Shown here: one piece after another, positions 26,176-35,267 of the stretch
Layout: each line of letters begins with the position of its first letter
Numbering within the stretch: position 1 is the stretch's first letter
Source of the DNA: Myroides marinus
GTDB lineage: Bacteria; Bacteroidota; Bacteroidia; Flavobacteriales; Flavobacteriaceae
Direction: 5' to 3'
Length of the DNA stretch: 64,000 nt
NCBI RefSeq assembly: GCF_900109075.1
Contig: NZ_FNYS01000011.1
Coordinates: forward strand, 1 to 64,000
Notes under the pieces: generated by a model
The model's input: only the letters and a program-made list of their open reading frames with translations
Databases searched by the model: none
Told to the model about the DNA's origin: nothing
Position numbers and translations under genes: made by a program

Positions 26176-27488
26176 TGAGTACATTTAAGATAGAAGGAGG
26201 AGTAAAGTTACAAGGTGAAGTATATGCACAAGGAGCTAAGAATGAAGCTTTACAGATTTTATGTGCGGTCTTATTGACACCTGAAAAAGTTGTAATTTCT
26301 AATATTCCTGATATTATTGATATCAATAAATTAATTGAACTTTTAGGTAAGTTAGGTGTTAAGATTGAGAAGTTAGATGCTAATAAGTATTCTTTTCAGG
26401 CAGATGATTTATATTTAGAGTACTTAACATCTGATGGATTTAAGAAAGATGGAAAGGAATTAAGAGGATCTATAATGATGGTTGGACCGTTATTAGCTCG
26501 TTTTGGTAAAGGTTATATTCCTAAACCAGGTGGAGATAAAATTGGAAGACGAAGATTAGATACTCACTTTGAAGGATTTATTAGTTTAGGAGCTAAGTTT
26601 AGATATAATAGAGAAGAGTATTTCTATGGTGTAGAAGCAGACAAATTAGTTGGTACAGATATGCTACTAGATGAAGCATCTGTTACGGGTACAGCTAATA
26701 TCTTGATGGCTGCCGTATTAGCTGAGGGAATAACTACTATATATAATGCAGCATGTGAACCATATATCCAACAGTTATGTAAGATGCTTAATTCTATGGG
26801 AGCTAAGATTCAAGGGATTGGTTCTAACTTGCTAACAATAGAAGGTGTTACAGAATTAGGAGGATGTGAACATACTATGTTACCAGATATGATTGAGATT
26901 GGTTCTTGGATTGGACTAGCAGCAATGACTCAAAGCGAGATTACAATCAAAAATGTAGGTTGGGAACATTTAGGAGTTATACCTAGTACATTTAGAAAAC
27001 TTGGTATTACATTAGAGAAAAGAGGAGATGATATTTATATTCCTGCTCATACTAATGGATATGAAATACAGAATTATATTGATGGATCTATCTTGACAAT
27101 AGCTGATGCTCCTTGGCCAGGATTAACACCTGATTTATTAAGTGTTATTTTGGTAGTAGCGACTCAAGCTAGAGGAGAGGTTTTAATTCATCAAAAAATG
27201 TTTGAGAGTAGACTTTTCTTCGTTGATAAATTAATTGATATGGGAGCTAAGATTATCTTATGTGATCCACATAGAGCAGTTATTATAGGACATGATTTTA
27301 AATCTCAATTAAAAGCAACTAAGATGTCATCACCAGATATACGTGCTGGTATTTCTTTATTGATTGCTGCTTTATCTGCTAAAGGAGTGAGTGAAATACA
27401 GAATATAGAGCAAATAGATAGAGGATATGAATCTATTGATGATCGTTTAAGAGCTTTAGGAGCTCATATCGAGAGAGTAGAAGAGTAA
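26175..27488 (+). CDS. murA: UDP-GlcNAc 1-carboxyvinyltransferase MurA with Asp at the fosfomycin site
   Basis: The 437-residue enzyme catalyses the first committed step of peptidoglycan synthesis, transfer of enolpyruvate from PEP to UDP-GlcNAc. KNEALQ near residue 22 contains the catalytic Lys-Asn. The flexible loop reads PGGDKIGRRRLDTH: Asp121 (codon 26535-26537) replaces the Cys115 of E. coli (PGGC-IGARP). Asp at this position is known to make MurA insensitive to fosfomycin. It is the last gene of the DUF493-DUF4290-murA unit, followed by a strong terminator. Confidence 0.96.
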   Translation: MSTFKIEGGVKLQGEVYAQGAKNEALQILCAVLLTPEKVVISNIPDIIDINKLIELLGKLGVKIEKLDANKYSFQADDLYLEYLTSDGFKKDGKELRGSIMMVGPLLARFGKGYIPKPGGDKIGRRRLDTHFEGFISLGAKFRYNREEYFYGVEADKLVGTDMLLDEASVTGTANILMAAVLAEGITTIYNAACEPYIQQLCKMLNSMGAKIQGIGSNLLTIEGVTELGGCEHTMLPDMIEIGSWIGLAAMTQSEITIKNVGWEHLGVIPSTFRKLGITLEKRGDDIYIPAHTNGYEIQNYIDGSILTIADAPWPGLTPDLLSVILVVATQARGEVLIHQKMFESRLFFVDKLIDMGAKIILCDPHRAVIIGHDFKSQLKATKMSSPDIRAGISLLIAALSAKGVSEIQNIEQIDRGYESIDDRLRALGAHIERVEE

Positions 27489-27511
27489 TCGTCTTAATCA
27501 CAATAAATAAA

Positions 27512-27550
27512 AATAAGGCTAAGTAATTTATTACTTAGCCTTATTTTTTT
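27512..27550 (+). terminator. Terminator after murA
   Basis: The 15-bp arms AATAAGGCTAAGTAA and TTACTTAGCCTTATT are followed by seven T. Confidence 0.92.
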
Positions 27551-27633
27551 GTTATAATGAGCCTATTATGACTATATATAATAGGGGTATTAGTATTGTT
27601 ATTTTAGGGTAGAGTATTCAGTGTAGAGTATGT

Positions 27634-30126
27634 TTACTTCTGGATTAAGTCTAGTACTTTAATTCCAAATACAAAACCAAATCTTTTAGGAGCATCAGCT
27701 GATACACTGTGGAAGAAATCAATTCTGAAAGGTCTGAATTTACCAAAACCAAAGTTGTTTAGACCAATACTATATTCTCCATAAACATCTTTTTCAGGAA
27801 CATTTAATACATGATAACCTATTACTAGTGAGTATCTGGTTTTATTAAGTAGAGGTATTTTATTCATTATATAACCTCTAAAATCATGTTCTAGGTGAAA
27901 TTCTACATAAGACTTATTCGTACTGTATTCGTAGTATGGTAGTAGGTTAAAATGCTTGTTATAGACTGCTGTAGAACCGATAAATGTTTGGTTACCATTA
28001 AAGTGTTTGTAGTCAGTAAATGCAATGTCATTCTGCTCCAGATATTTACCTGCGGATAACCCAATGTATAAATTACCTATTTTACCAATATTATCATTGT
28101 ATTGAGTAGCAAATGATATAAAGGTATAATTGTAACTATTTGTTGTTGAGTTCAGTGTTTTATCTAGGTTCAATTTTATGATTGGGTACTTAGAAGTAGG
28201 TAAATATTGTTTTGAGTCTGGATACGAAATAATCTTTTGATCAAAAATAATATTCATTCCTAAACTCAATTTAAATATTGAGTTATCTTTAAAAGGAGCA
28301 TTAGAAAAGTCTGTAGGATCCAATGGATTATTAGATGTAAAATCTTTATGTGGAGCAAAAGGTGGACTCTGTAAACTATTGTTTAAAGCCGACCTATGTG
28401 CATATTCTAAAATACTTGTAAATTTAAATTTATTAAAAGCATATTGCTCATACTTTATCTGAAGATAGTCTTTCTGAAAATATTTGGCATAGTTTTTACC
28501 AAAGTAGGCACTTGCTATTGAGTTAATAGGCGTTTTAACAGGATCATCCTGATTAAACTGTAGGATGGTACTACCCCCAGATATAGTCAGTGTGTTGTAG
28601 TTGATTTGGTTGAATATATGGCTAGCATATCCTGAGACTCTAAATTTATTTTCAGAGACTCCATAATTAACTATTGTTCCAAGTTTCGTGATCGAGTTAT
28701 CATCTTTTTGTTTAGCATAATCTAAACCAGTTGTTACATTAAAACCCTGTATAGCGTTAAAGGCAAACGTAGAAAGAAGTCCTCTATAAGTTATAGAAGA
28801 GTTCTTATGTGTATTGATATGCTGATATCCTTTAATTAATTTAAACAGCGTAAAGTTATTAGTTCTCTTATCTAATGAATCTAGTGTAGTTTTTGTTGTT
28901 TCTTGTAGTTTTACTTCTTGTTCATTAAATGTATTAATTTCTCTTGTAGTTAGAGGATATGGTCTATTTTTAATCCAATAATCATGTGGTTGATTTAAAA
29001 AATTATTGGCATAGTGTATTAGTTCATTCGAAAACTCTGATTTACTTATATCAGAATTTAACTTGTAATTTTGGTAATACCCTTTAAAGGAACCTATATA
29101 ATCAAATACTAAAAACTTACCTTTTAAATAAAGATTTTGACTTTCTTTTAAGTATAGATTTAGTTCAGGATTGTATTTATATTCTTGTGTTATTACTATT
29201 TGTTTGACATTTTTCATATCAATGTTTTCTCCATTTATCGCAGCATAGAGTTTAGTAATTTGCCAATTATCGCTAGTGATATTGATTTTACCTTCCATTA
29301 TAGGCTCTCTATCTCTTTTTGGAGTAAACTGTATTGTATAGATATCGTTACCGATACTATCTTTTTCTTTATTTAGAAGTTTAAAGTAGTAATATGACTT
29401 AGCATAAGACATTAAAGGAGATATAATATTGATTTGATTAGATACAACTTTGTTATATAAGTTGATATCACTATCAGTAGCCGTTAAGAAATATAAATCC
29501 TTAGATTTACCTATCTCGTTAAGAGCTAGTACTTTTTCTTTATTTAAATCTTCGTTAAGGGTTGTAAGTTGTGATGATAATTCTCCTAAGTAGATGTATT
29601 TGTTTACATCTGTAATATCTAGTGTTGGATCTAGATCTTTTCTTTTTTGCCCTAAAAAGGTTTGTCTACCAGATGCTAACTGAAGATTTCCTTTAGAGTA
29701 GAAGTCAACACTGTATTTTTTTAAATTGTTTTTCTTTTTATTCTTACTAGCAAGGTCCATGATAAAAAGAGCATAGTCATCCTGGGGATTATCGTAGAAT
29801 ATATCTGTGTCTTTTAAAGATGTTAAGGTAATATCCCATTGACCAATAGGGCTTTTATGTCGACTATATTCAAGTTTTTTGATAGCATAATTATCTTTCT
29901 GTATATATAAGTGTTGACCATCTTCTATAGTTATAGAAAACACTCCATTAGCATTAGTCGTTGTTTGTCTATCAGTCTTCATTATAAAAACGATAGAGTT
30001 TTCTATAGGTTTTCCTTGTTGATCAGTAACTCTACCTAGTAAAGAGTGAGTTTGTGCATAACTATGCATCATCCCCAGTAGTAGGATACTGATGTATAAG
30101 ACATAGTTAAGAATTTTATCTCTCAT
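27634..30126 (-). CDS. DUF5686 outer-membrane protein with carboxypeptidase-like domain
   Basis: The 830-residue exported protein has a signal peptide (cleavage near AQTH, residue 25). A CarboxypepD_reg-like beta-sandwich follows (about 25-110; LLGRVTDQQGKPIENSIV), then the DUF5686 region and a long beta-rich C-terminal half that ends with an aromatic-rich strand (FGFVFGIKVLDLIQ). This fits an outer-membrane barrel. DUF5686 proteins are frequent in Bacteroidota; function is unknown and there is no TonB plug domain. The start overlaps the aroQ stop by one base, so it is co-transcribed with aroQ, apparently without a pathway link. Confidence 0.87.
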   Translation of the reverse strand: MRDKILNYVLYISILLLGMMHSYAQTHSLLGRVTDQQGKPIENSIVFIMKTDRQTTTNANGVFSITIEDGQHLYIQKDNYAIKKLEYSRHKSPIGQWDITLTSLKDTDIFYDNPQDDYALFIMDLASKNKKKNNLKKYSVDFYSKGNLQLASGRQTFLGQKRKDLDPTLDITDVNKYIYLGELSSQLTTLNEDLNKEKVLALNEIGKSKDLYFLTATDSDINLYNKVVSNQINIISPLMSYAKSYYYFKLLNKEKDSIGNDIYTIQFTPKRDREPIMEGKINITSDNWQITKLYAAINGENIDMKNVKQIVITQEYKYNPELNLYLKESQNLYLKGKFLVFDYIGSFKGYYQNYKLNSDISKSEFSNELIHYANNFLNQPHDYWIKNRPYPLTTREINTFNEQEVKLQETTKTTLDSLDKRTNNFTLFKLIKGYQHINTHKNSSITYRGLLSTFAFNAIQGFNVTTGLDYAKQKDDNSITKLGTIVNYGVSENKFRVSGYASHIFNQINYNTLTISGGSTILQFNQDDPVKTPINSIASAYFGKNYAKYFQKDYLQIKYEQYAFNKFKFTSILEYAHRSALNNSLQSPPFAPHKDFTSNNPLDPTDFSNAPFKDNSIFKLSLGMNIIFDQKIISYPDSKQYLPTSKYPIIKLNLDKTLNSTTNSYNYTFISFATQYNDNIGKIGNLYIGLSAGKYLEQNDIAFTDYKHFNGNQTFIGSTAVYNKHFNLLPYYEYSTNKSYVEFHLEHDFRGYIMNKIPLLNKTRYSLVIGYHVLNVPEKDVYGEYSIGLNNFGFGKFRPFRIDFFHSVSADAPKRFGFVFGIKVLDLIQK

Positions 30127-30542
30127 TATAGTTGTATAGATGCAATAGCTAAGTCATAGCTCTTTAGACCAAAACCTAAAATTACTCCTTTACATACTGG
30201 AGATAAGTATGAGTGTTTTCTGAATTCTTCTCTTCTATGCGTATTAGAGATATGTACTTCTATAACAGGTGTAGTAATAGCAGAAATAGCATCAGCTATA
30301 GCTATAGAGGTGTGAGTATAAGCACCAGCATTTAGCACTATGGCGTCATAATTAAAGCCTACTTCATGTATTTTATTGATAAGTTCTCCTTCTATATTAG
30401 ATTGGTAATACTCTAAATCAATAGAAGGGTAGTTCGTTTGTAAAGTATTTAAATAGGTTTCAAATGATGTATTTCCGTATACATCAGGTTCTCTTTTACC
30501 AAGTAGATTAAGATTAGGACCGTTTATTATTATTACTTTCAT
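30126..30542 (-). CDS. aroQ: Type II 3-dehydroquinate dehydratase
   Basis: The 138-residue dodecameric enzyme of the shikimate pathway converts 3-dehydroquinate to 3-dehydroshikimate. It shows IINGPNLNLLGKREPDVYG (Tyr23-type loop), YYQSNIEGELINKIHE, LNAGAYTHTSIAIADAI and VEVHISNTHRREEFRKHS with the catalytic His. The length is standard. It is first in a unit with the DUF5686 gene. Confidence 0.96.
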   Translation of the reverse strand: MKVIIINGPNLNLLGKREPDVYGNTSFETYLNTLQTNYPSIDLEYYQSNIEGELINKIHEVGFNYDAIVLNAGAYTHTSIAIADAISAITTPVIEVHISNTHRREEFRKHSYLSPVCKGVILGFGLKSYDLAIASIQL

Positions 30543-30957
30543 ACAAATACCTTTATGACAAGCAAATATAATTATATAATAAGTTATATACCATATAAAA
30601 TCAATTAATTGGACAGATTAGTAAGAATTGGAGGTCTTTTGAATCTGTAATACTAGTTTATAGTAATAATAATATGTTGGCGTTATTGATAATTTGATTT
30701 TTTATGTTAATTATAATGTTATTTGAGTGTAGTTGTGTTTATATTGTGAGCTATGTGTTGCTAATTGTGTTTGTAATTAGTTTTTTTAACAGTTTTTTAT
30801 GAATAGTATTGTGATTGTGTATTGTGTTGTTTTTTAGTTAGTTATTGTTGTATTTTTTGTTTTTATGTTATGTAATTGTTATTTTATTATTAAAAAAAAC
30901 ATCACTAATGGTGATTGTCACTACCTTTGAATTGTTAATTAAAAATAGCTTAAAAAC
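30543..30957. other. 415-bp intergenic region, cytosine-poor leader
   Basis: No gene is seen. The plus strand from about 30720 to 30890 is very rich in T and G and almost free of C. A TACCTTTG element at 30922-30929 can serve as the -7 box of the following gene. Just before it lies a small inverted repeat, ATCAC-TAATG-GTGAT (30901-30915). Confidence 0.6.
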
Positions 30958-31635
30958 ATGAAAAAATTAGTACTTTCATTAGTTGCAGTTGCTGCTTTCG
31001 GGTTCACTGCTAACGCACAAGAAACAGAAAAACCAACTTTTGGATTCCAAGAATCTAACATATTTGTGGAAGGAATGTTCCAAATTACAAATAGCACTTC
31101 AAAATTAGAAGCTGAAGGAGCTTCTAAAAGTAAAACAACTAATTTTAGTTTTAATCCTAAAGTAGGATATATGTTATCTGATAAATTTGCTGTTGGAGCA
31201 TCTTTGTCTTTTGGAAAAAATGGATTAGCTGAGAGTGATTTTGGAGGAGTATTTGATAAAGGTGCTTCTGTTAAAGGTTATACTAAAGAAACGTATGCTG
31301 GAGCATTTGCTCGTTACTACTTCTTAGAATTAGGACAACGTTTTAAAACTTACGCTGAAGTAGGAGTTGGATTCCACCAAGGTGTTAAAGAACAAGCTTT
31401 AGGTAAAGATTTAAAAGCTACAGGAGTTAAAGCAGGTTTAAATTTAGGTATGAACTATTTCGTAACACCTAATTTAGCAATTGCATTTAATTTAGGTGAT
31501 ATCTTTACTTATGGTAACTATAACACAAAACATGATGGTAAAAAATTATCAACAGATTCTAAAACATCTGCTAACGTAAATGTTTTCAATAACTTCTTTG
31601 ATAACGCTACTTTCGGTTTAACTTACAAATTCTAA
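30958..31635 (+). CDS. Outer-membrane beta-barrel protein (porin-like)
   Basis: The 225-residue protein has a signal peptide (MKKLVLSLVAVAAFGFTANA, cleaved before QE). The remaining 205 residues alternate polar and hydrophobic positions with many glycines and end in an aromatic strand, ATFGLTYKF. This is the OMP_b-brl / OmpW-like small barrel pattern. There is no specific substrate. It is a single gene with an upstream -7 element TACCTTTG and a downstream terminator. Confidence 0.83.
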   Translation: MKKLVLSLVAVAAFGFTANAQETEKPTFGFQESNIFVEGMFQITNSTSKLEAEGASKSKTTNFSFNPKVGYMLSDKFAVGASLSFGKNGLAESDFGGVFDKGASVKGYTKETYAGAFARYYFLELGQRFKTYAEVGVGFHQGVKEQALGKDLKATGVKAGLNLGMNYFVTPNLAIAFNLGDIFTYGNYNTKHDGKKLSTDSKTSANVNVFNNFFDNATFGLTYKF

Positions 31636-31662
31636 TTAGAATAAAATCTTATTTGAATATAG

Positions 31663-31690
31663 AGAGCCTCTTTTTAGAGGCTCTTTTTTT
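31663..31690 (+). terminator. Terminator after the porin-like gene
   Basis: The arms AGAGCCTCT and AGAGGCTCT flank a short T loop and are followed by seven T. Confidence 0.9.
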
Positions 31691-31722
31691 GTTTGTATAT
31701 TTGAGTAATAAAAGAAAAGTGT

Positions 31723-32637
31723 ATGGCTTCTGCTTATTGGGAAGGAAATATTAAGATGTTTACGAATTATCTGAAGTTAGAAAGAGGTCTTTCTAGTAAC
31801 TCTATTGAGAGTTATGAATTAGATATTCGAAAGTTTATAAGTTATTTAGAAGGATTTGAAGATAAGTTTACCATTCAGTCTATTGACAGAGGTGTTGTAC
31901 AAGAGTTTTTGTACAGTATTGCAGAAGTAGTAGCACCTACTACACAAGCGCGTATAATAGCTGGATTAAAAAACTTTTTTAATTATTTTATCTTAGAAGG
32001 GTATATTAAGATCTCGCCAGTTGAGTTAATAGAAACACCTAAATTAGGAAGAAAGTTACCTGATGTACTAAGTGTTGAGGAGATAGATTTATTGATTAAT
32101 GCTATTGACTTATCCACCAATGAAGGCTTTAGAAACAAAGTTATGTTAGAGACTTTGTATAGTTGTGGATTACGTGTAAGTGAATTAGTAGGTTTAAGGT
32201 TATCAGATTTATTCTTTGAAGAAGGGTTTATTAGAGTTATAGGTAAGGGGAGTAAACACCGTTTTGTACCTATAGATCCAAATACGATGGAATTAATCGT
32301 TTTGTATAACGATTCTATTCGAGCGCATATGAATGTTAAAAAAGAGAGTTCAGATATCTTATTCTTAAATAGAAGAGGAGGACAACTGACTCGAGCTATG
32401 ATATTTACTATTATAAAGCGATTAGCAGTAGAAATTAGTCTTAAGAAGAATATTAGCCCACATACTTTTAGACATTCATTTGCAACACACTTACTAGAGA
32501 ATGGAGCAGATATTAGAGCTATACAATTAATGTTAGGGCATGAATCTATCACTACTACAGAAATATACACACATATTACTACAGAGCGTTTAAGAACAGT
32601 ATTAGAGGAGTTCCATCCTCGTTCACATAAGGCATAA
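31723..32637 (+). CDS. xerD: Tyrosine recombinase XerD
   Basis: The 304-residue chromosome-dimer resolvase has an N-terminal SAM-like core-binding domain (LKLERGLSSNSIESYELDI). The catalytic domain holds R151 (SCGLRVSEL), the Lys of GKGSKHRF, H247 and R250 (HTFRHSFATHLL), H273 (LGHES) and nucleophile Y282. The complete set and standard length argue for housekeeping XerD, not a phage integrase, and no att-like repeats or cargo genes are nearby. A TATATTTG element lies at 31696-31703. Confidence 0.93.
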   Translation: MASAYWEGNIKMFTNYLKLERGLSSNSIESYELDIRKFISYLEGFEDKFTIQSIDRGVVQEFLYSIAEVVAPTTQARIIAGLKNFFNYFILEGYIKISPVELIETPKLGRKLPDVLSVEEIDLLINAIDLSTNEGFRNKVMLETLYSCGLRVSELVGLRLSDLFFEEGFIRVIGKGSKHRFVPIDPNTMELIVLYNDSIRAHMNVKKESSDILFLNRRGGQLTRAMIFTIIKRLAVEISLKKNISPHTFRHSFATHLLENGADIRAIQLMLGHESITTTEIYTHITTERLRTVLEEFHPRSHKA

Positions 32638-32672
32638 AAAAAGAGCTATTCGATTTCGAATAGCTCTTTTTT
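32637..32672. terminator. Bidirectional terminator between xerD and rny
   Basis: The 13-bp arms AAGAGCTATTCGA and TCGAATAGCTCTT have A/T runs on both sides. Confidence 0.87.
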
Positions 32673-32692
32673 ATTGTGACTAAGAGTCTTTA

Positions 32693-34255
32693 TTATTTAG
32701 CAATATTAATTGCTCTAGTTTCTCTAATTACAGTGATCTTCACTTGACCTGGATAAGTCATTTCAGTTTGGATCTTTTGTGAGATATCGAAAGAAAGAGT
32801 AGCAGCCATTTCATCAGTTACTTTTTCACTTTCTACGATAACACGTAGTTCACGTCCAGCTTGGATAGCATAAGCATTCTTAACTCCATTGAATTCATTA
32901 GCGATGCTTTCTAAGTCTTTAAGACGTTGGATGTATGAATCTAGCACTTGACGTCTAGCTCCTGGTCTAGCACCTGATATAGCATCACATACTTGAATAA
33001 TAGGAGCGATAAGTGTAGTCATTTCTATCTCATCGTGGTGAGCACCAATAGCATTACATACTTCAGGTTTTTCACCGTATTTTTCAGCCCACTGCATACC
33101 TAAGATAGCGTGAGGTAATTCACTTTCAGTTTCTGGTACTTTACCGATATCGTGAAGTAATCCAGCGCGTTTAGCTAACTTAACGTTTAATCCTAATTCA
33201 GCAGCCATTAATCCACATAACTTAGCTACTTCACGCGAGTGTTGTAATAAGTTTTGTCCATAAGAAGAACGGTATTTCATTCTACCTACTATTTTGATTA
33301 GTTCAGGGTGAAGACCATGAATACCTAAATCAATAACAGTTCTCTTACCTATTTCGATGATTTCTTCTTCAATTTGTTTAGTAGTTTTAGCAACTACTTC
33401 TTCGATACGAGCAGGGTGGATACGACCATCTGTTACTAATCTGTGTAAAGATAAACGTGCTATCTCTCTTCTAACAGGGTCAAAGCATGATAAGATAATA
33501 GCCTCTGGAGTATCATCTACGATGATTTCTACTCCAGTAGCAGCTTCTATAGCTCTAATATTTCTACCTTCTCTACCGATAATTCTACCTTTTACATCAT
33601 CAGATTCAATGTTGAATACAGATACACAGTTTTCAACAGCCTCTTCAGTACCGATGCGTTGGATAGTATTAATAATAATCTTTTTAGCTTCTTGTTGAGC
33701 AGTAAGTTTAGCTTCTTCGATAGTCTCTTGGATAGATGCCATAGCATTAGCTTTAGCTTCTGTTTTAAGACTTTCTATGATTTGACTTTTAGCCTCTTCA
33801 GCAGTTAATCCAGAGATAATCTCTAATTGTTCTACTTGAGAGCGGTGAAGTCTATCTACTTCTTCTTGTTTTTTCTCAACTATTTCAAGTTTTTGATTGA
33901 ATTCAGCTACTTTTTTCTCACCTTCATCATTCGCTTTTTTAGCTTTAGCTAATTCACTTGAAATTTGAGATTCTTTATCTCTAGTTCTTTTTTCTGCTTC
34001 AGCAATTTTCTTATCACGAGACAAAATAACTTGTTCGTGTTCAGATTTTAACTCTATAAACTTTTCTTTAGCTTGTAGTATCTTCTCTTTTTTAATTGCC
34101 TCTCCATCAGTCTTTGCATCACGCAATATCGTTTTAGCCTCATTTTGAGCATTAGACAATATTGAGGAAGCTTGGTTTTTCTCTAGGTATTTTGCTACCG
34201 CAAAGCCAATTGCTAAGCCAAGTATTAGTCCCCCAACGATCATTAGTATTTCCAT
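32693..34255 (-). CDS. rny: Ribonuclease Y
   Basis: The 520-residue membrane-anchored endoribonuclease starts mRNA decay. It has an N-terminal transmembrane helix ([19 protein letters not shown]), a long charged coiled coil (about 30-170), a KH domain (about 210-275; [19 protein letters not shown]) and an HD phosphodiesterase domain (about 335-430) with [10 protein letters not shown]. It is standard in length. It lies downstream of the 6S-like RNA and zapA. Confidence 0.96.
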   Translation of the reverse strand: MEILMIVGGLILGLAIGFAVAKYLEKNQASSILSNAQNEAKTILRDAKTDGEAIKKEKILQAKEKFIELKSEHEQVILSRDKKIAEAEKRTRDKESQISSELAKAKKANDEGEKKVAEFNQKLEIVEKKQEEVDRLHRSQVEQLEIISGLTAEEAKSQIIESLKTEAKANAMASIQETIEEAKLTAQQEAKKIIINTIQRIGTEEAVENCVSVFNIESDDVKGRIIGREGRNIRAIEAATGVEIIVDDTPEAIILSCFDPVRREIARLSLHRLVTDGRIHPARIEEVVAKTTKQIEEEIIEIGKRTVIDLGIHGLHPELIKIVGRMKYRSSYGQNLLQHSREVAKLCGLMAAELGLNVKLAKRAGLLHDIGKVPETESELPHAILGMQWAEKYGEKPEVCNAIGAHHDEIEMTTLIAPIIQVCDAISGARPGARRQVLDSYIQRLKDLESIANEFNGVKNAYAIQAGRELRVIVESEKVTDEMAATLSFDISQKIQTEMTYPGQVKITVIRETRAINIAK

Positions 34256-34278
34256 AAATGTTTCTATAAATTATATAT

Positions 34279-34440
34279 AAAAAAAGCCCACATTAGTTTG
34301 AGTCGCGTAAACTCTCTTATTAACAAGTTTTGAGTTAGCTTGCTGTTCAAGGATCTGCGCGAGGCAGCATGCTTTAGTTGCAAAGATTCACCCATTTTAA
34401 TTTGTTTGTGTTGAGTTTATCAAACAGTACTAATGTGAGC
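34279..34440 (-). ncRNA. ssrS: 6S-like regulatory RNA (6S-Flavo type)
   Basis: The segment between zapA and rny folds, on the minus strand, as an RNA of about 160 nt. The 5' end GCTCACATTAGT pairs with ACTAATGTGGGC at the 3' end, followed by seven T. Inside that, GTTTGA pairs with TCAAAC and TAAACTC with GAGTTTA, separated by a bulge. A large open central region and an apical hairpin (GCTG...CAGC) follow, the shape of 6S RNA, which sequesters RNA polymerase. The position next to zapA is the conserved ssrS locus in many bacteria. Assignment is by structure and context, with no covariance search. Confidence 0.78.
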
Positions 34441-34474
34441 AGTATTTTTAGTATCTTATGTTAAGAACGAATTG

Positions 34475-34783
34475 TTATATTTTTTTAGATAGAACACGAT
34501 CTAAAGCCTCATCCAACCTGATTAAACGTTCTACAGCTTTATTATAGCTGTCAGTTGTATCAATTGTTTTTTGTTCGTTCTGTGATGCGAATTGTAATGC
34601 GCACATTGCCAGAACATCTTGCTTATCTCTTACAGCATAGTTTTCCTCAAATTGATGTATCATTAAATCTATCTTTTTAGACGCTGAACGCAGACCTTCC
34701 TCTTGAGAGTAAGCTACTGTCAGTGGGTACACCCTATCAGCGATAGATAATTTTATTTTTAATTGTTCATCTTTTTGACTCAT
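34475..34783 (-). CDS. zapA: Cell division protein ZapA
   Basis: The 102-residue FtsZ-ring stabiliser has the N-terminal beta-alpha domain (LKIKLSIADRVYPLTVAYS), then EGLRSASKKIDLMIHQFEEN and a C-terminal coiled coil ending EALDRVLSKKI. It starts 6 nt after the small coiled-coil gene, so both are co-transcribed. The 6S-like RNA begins 34 nt after the stop. Confidence 0.9.
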   Translation of the reverse strand: MSQKDEQLKIKLSIADRVYPLTVAYSQEEGLRSASKKIDLMIHQFEENYAVRDKQDVLAMCALQFASQNEQKTIDTTDSYNKAVERLIRLDEALDRVLSKKI

Positions 34784-34789
34784 ATTTCT

Positions 34790-35080
34790 CTATTTTGTGA
34801 GATGAGCTATACATTGATCTATTTCTTTAATCAATGAATTTATCTTGAGTTTCGTATCTCTTCTATTTTCTTCACTGCCCAATAGTGAATTTGCTAATTG
34901 TATTGATTCATATTTTTTATAAATCGAGTCTAATTGTGCCTCGTTCTTCTGAATCTCCTCTTGGGCCAATAACAAACTATTTTTTAATTGCTTGTTCTCT
35001 GCTTCCAAGGCACCTAGCCTTTGCATAAGTTTAGCAAACTTTACCTCTAAAGAATTAATTATATCAGTTAGCTCGCTCAT
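34790..35080 (-). CDS. Small coiled-coil protein (ZapB-like)
   Basis: The 96-residue protein is nearly all heptad repeat (LEVKFAKLMQRLGALEAENK, then LLLAQEEIQKNEAQLDSIYK). It resembles ZapB in size and coiled-coil nature and sits directly upstream of zapA. A role at the division septum is inferred from this position; sequence similarity alone does not prove it. Confidence 0.7.
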   Translation of the reverse strand: MSELTDIINSLEVKFAKLMQRLGALEAENKQLKNSLLLAQEEIQKNEAQLDSIYKKYESIQLANSLLGSEENRRDTKLKINSLIKEIDQCIAHLTK

Positions 35081-35267
35081 TATACTTTTTCTTCACTATC
35101 CTTTCAACAAAGTTACAATTTGTATTTAAATTTAAAAAAGTTTTCTATAAAAAAAACGGTGATTTATGTTTTTAATTAAATAGGCTACATCTATGTCTTT
35201 CATTTTTAGAGATAATGCTATTTTTTATGGACTTATTGTGTATTTTAGCAGAAAAGTATTTAAAATT

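Noticed and set aside
31983..32570. 195-codon minus-strand frame inside xerD
   Set aside because: It is fully antisense to a gene with all catalytic residues and has no domain or promoter.
31723..32637. XerD as an integrase of a mobile element
   Set aside because: Standard XerD length, housekeeping neighbours, no direct repeats or cargo genes.
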